From NCBI GenBank assembly GCA_004297495.1, contig SCTL01000620.1, forward strand, positions 1 through 6,974: 6,974 nucleotides of DNA, in the 5' to 3' direction. The translations under genes and the position numbers were made by a program. The notes beneath the pieces are model-generated. The model did no database searches. It saw only the letters and a program-made list of their open reading frames with translations, and was not told the origin of the DNA. The DNA is from Verrucomicrobiota bacterium. GTDB lineage: Bacteria; Verrucomicrobiota; Verrucomicrobiia; Limisphaerales; JADLHS01. Below, in pieces: positions 5,265-6,974 of this stretch (positions within the stretch are counted from its first letter, which is position 1; every line of letters starts with the position of its first letter).

Positions 5265-6707
5265 TTAATGCGCTGTCGCTAATTCTTTTCGTTCCACAGG
5301 CGTGGCGGTTTTCGGCTGAATCTTTTCGTTCGCGCGACGTTCTTCATCCGCTGCGCCTTTCGCAACGAATTCATCTTTGAACTTCGCCACGAAACTTTGC
5401 ACGGGCCACGAGCAGGCTTCGCCGAATGCGCAGATCGTCCGGCCTCCGGGAATGTTGTCGGCAATCTTCACGAGATAGTCGGCGTCGCTCTTGCGGCCTT
5501 CGCCATGCGTGAGGCGATGGAGCGTTTTGCTCATCCAGAGCGAACCTTCGCGGCAGGGGGTGCATTGGCCGCAGCTTTCGTGGGCGTAAAATTCGGAAAT
5601 ATTCGCCAAGGCTTCGACGATGTCCACGCTGTCGTCCATGACGATGATCGCGCTCGAACCACTCATCGAACCAGCGGCGATGAGCGAATCGAAATCGTAG
5701 GGCAAATCGAGCATGTCCACTTCCTGCTCGACGTCTTTGCCGTCCACCTTGCGCTTGAGTTTGAATTTCTCACCAGCTTTGAAAACTTTCGCCGATGAAC
5801 CGCCTGGGATCACGGCTTTCAGTTTATGGCCATCGCGCAGACCGCCGCCGAACACGGGATCGTTGATGAGTTGGCCGATGGTGGCTTTGCCGACTTCGAT
5901 CTCGTAGTAACCGGGGCGTTTCACCTGGCCGCTCAAGCTCACGATGCGCGTGCCGGTGTTGTTCGGCGTGCCGAGCTTCGCGAATTCCGCGCCGCCCATC
6001 GTGACGATGTGCTTCACGTTGCAGAGTGTCTCGACGTTGTTGACGATGGTCGGGCACATGTAGAGGCCGAGCACCGCCGGGAAATACGGCGGCTTGATGC
6101 GCGGATACGGCCGCTTGCCTTCGAGCGACTCGATGAGGCCGGTTTCCTCGCCGCAGATGTAAGCACCTGCGCCACGATGAACGTGAATATCCAGATCGTA
6201 ACCGCTGCCCAAAATGTTTTTGCCGAGAAGATTTTTCGCGCGCGCTTCGGCCAGCGCTTTGTTCAGCAACTTTGCGCCGAGCGGCATTTCGCCGCGGATG
6301 TAGATGTAGGCGAGCTTCACGTCGTTCGCGAAGCACGAGATGATCATGCCTTCGATGAGCTGGTGCGGGTCTTTGTGGATGATCTGGCGGTCCTTGAACG
6401 TGCCCGGCTCGGATTCGTCGGCGTTGCAGATGAGATAAATCGGCTTGCCGCTGCGTCGATCCACGAAGCTCCATTTGAGTCCGCACGAAAAACCTGCGCC
6501 GCCACGACCGCGCAAACCCGAGAGCTTCACGTCGTCGCGAATCTGCTCCTGCGGCGACGCTTTCTTGCCGTCGGGCAAATCCTTGGGCTGGATGGCGAGC
6601 GCCTTCTTGAGCGCGTCGTAGCCGCCGTGACGCAAATAGCATTCGATGTCCGGCGTGTAACCCGGATTATCGAGATGCTTGAGAATCAATTTGAACTCTT
6701 GCGGCAT
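5265..6707 (-). CDS. nuoF: NADH-quinone oxidoreductase subunit F (NADH/FMN and [4Fe-4S] N3 subunit)
   Basis: This subunit oxidises NADH with FMN and sends electrons to cluster N3 at the tip of the peripheral arm. The 480-residue product shows the FMN/NADH glycine-rich motif GLRGRGGAGFSCGLKWSF (64-81), NADESEPGTFKDR (95-107), GAGAYICGEETGLIESLEG (179-197), and the N3 ligands C379-x2-C382-x2-C385 with C426 in RTICAFGEAC. Between VIPGGSS and YDFDSLIAAGSM (about 307-336) there is an extra Lys/Asp/Val-rich stretch of roughly 25 residues compared with typical NuoF. I chose the ATG at 6707 (MPQEFKLILKHLDNPG) because homology begins right there. A TTG 14 codons upstream (6749) is in frame, but it lacks a ribosome site and adds unconserved residues. 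The Shine-Dalgarno before the ATG is also weak. The stop is one base from nuoG. Confidence 0.95.
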   Translation of the reverse strand: MPQEFKLILKHLDNPGYTPDIECYLRHGGYDALKKALAIQPKDLPDGKKASPQEQIRDDVKLSGLRGRGGAGFSCGLKWSFVDRRSGKPIYLICNADESEPGTFKDRQIIHKDPHQLIEGMIISCFANDVKLAYIYIRGEMPLGAKLLNKALAEARAKNLLGKNILGSGYDLDIHVHRGAGAYICGEETGLIESLEGKRPYPRIKPPYFPAVLGLYMCPTIVNNVETLCNVKHIVTMGGAEFAKLGTPNNTGTRIVSLSGQVKRPGYYEIEVGKATIGQLINDPVFGGGLRDGHKLKAVIPGGSSAKVFKAGEKFKLKRKVDGKDVEQEVDMLDLPYDFDSLIAAGSMSGSSAIIVMDDSVDIVEALANISEFYAHESCGQCTPCREGSLWMSKTLHRLTHGEGRKSDADYLVKIADNIPGGRTICAFGEACSWPVQSFVAKFKDEFVAKGAADEERRANEKIQPKTATPVERKELATAH

Positions 6708-6800
6708 GGTCAACGTGTTGTCCGCCTTCGCTGCGCTTCGGCGCGACAAGCGTGGTGCGCGGTGCGTGAAAAGTTTGTGGGAACGCCCGCCCTCACCCCG

Positions 6801-6823
6801 GCCCTCTCCCCCAGGAGAGGGAG
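6801..6823. repeat. CCCTCTCC/GGAGAGGG hairpin repeat, copy 1
   Basis: A perfect 8-bp stem, CCCTCTCC (6802-6809) and GGAGAGGG (6814-6821), surrounds a 4-base loop. It is preceded by a C-rich flank (CCCTCACCCCGG). It is nearly identical, in the same orientation, to the copy at 6947-6970. Repeats of this look are common as dispersed intergenic palindromes in several environmental bacterial groups (general knowledge). Confidence 0.8.
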
Positions 6824-6946
6824 AATCGTTCGCCGGTCGTTGGCGAGATGGACATCACAGGTTGTCGTGAGCGTGTTGGAGCAAATGGCAGTGAGGCGGC
6901 GACTCCAATTGTGACGACTAAGTGTTCGTGAGGCGCGCGTCGCTGC

Positions 6947-6970
6947 GCCCTCTCCCCCGAGGAGAGGGAG
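6947..6970. repeat. CCCTCTCC/GGAGAGGG hairpin repeat, copy 2
   Basis: CCCTCTCC (6948-6955) and GGAGAGGG (6961-6968) form a perfect 8-bp stem around the loop CCCGA. It matches copy 1 apart from a one-base longer loop. The element lies at the window edge, so its full extent is unknown. Confidence 0.75.
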
Positions 6971-6974
6971 CAGC

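Larger units (their letters stand above)
6708..6974. other. Non-coding, repeat-bearing region upstream of nuoF
   Basis: I see no convincing gene here on either strand, and no NuoE-like cysteine pattern directly upstream of nuoF. The region holds two CCCTCTCC-type hairpin repeats and, between them, a weak imperfect inverted repeat (GTCGT with TTGGAG at 6864-6881 against CTCCAA with ACGAC at 6903-6918). I cannot identify a promoter. The leader of nuoF, or a spacer to nuoE further upstream, is the likely content. Confidence 0.6.

Noticed and set aside
6708..6749. TTG start for nuoF at 6749
   Set aside because: No ribosome site before it, and the 14 added residues are not like the NuoF N-terminus, which begins at the ATG at 6707.
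5826..6914. Long plus-strand open frame opposite nuoF, extending into the repeat region
   Set aside because: Arg/Ala/Val-rich shadow of nuoF codons; the part beyond nuoF runs through a dispersed repeat.

Overview
This window holds the middle of a respiratory Complex I (NADH:quinone oxidoreductase, nuo) operon, read entirely on the minus strand. In transcription order, right to left, the genes are nuoF, nuoG, nuoH, a small unnamed gene of 71 codons, nuoI, nuoJ, nuoK and the first 191 codons of nuoL, which runs off the left edge. Together they supply the NADH/FMN and iron-sulfur electron path (NuoF, NuoG, NuoI), the quinone-site membrane subunit (NuoH) and part of the proton-pumping membrane arm (NuoJ, NuoK, NuoL). 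nuoA-E and nuoM-N are not in the window. No nuoE coding sequence directly precedes nuoF; that space holds repeats instead.

The junctions fall into two classes. Tight junctions: nuoF/nuoG (1-base gap), nuoH/small gene (ATGA overlap), small gene/nuoI (ATGA overlap) and nuoI/nuoJ (7-base gap). Loose junctions: nuoG/nuoH, nuoJ/nuoK and nuoK/nuoL, each of which is largely filled by a long imperfect palindrome. The two palindromes around nuoK share a design: about 31-base arms built from degenerate 7-base tandem repeats, closing on a small inner hairpin. Their sequences are otherwise unrelated. The nuoG/nuoH palindrome is GC-rich and of a different type. Upstream of nuoF there are two copies of a short CCCTCTCC/GGAGAGGG hairpin repeat.

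The organism is a bacterium with a fairly GC-rich genome and a complete-type Complex I. The family-specific insertions in NuoF and NuoG, the compact NuoG and the repeat-filled spacers remind me of Verrucomicrobiota (Pedosphaera/Limisphaerales-like). This rests on recollection and inference, not on a database search.

The most unusual element is the 71-residue protein locked between nuoH and nuoI by start/stop overlaps on both sides, with a strong ribosome binding site inside the end of nuoH. It is not a canonical Complex I subunit and resembles DUF4177-type small proteins in outline.
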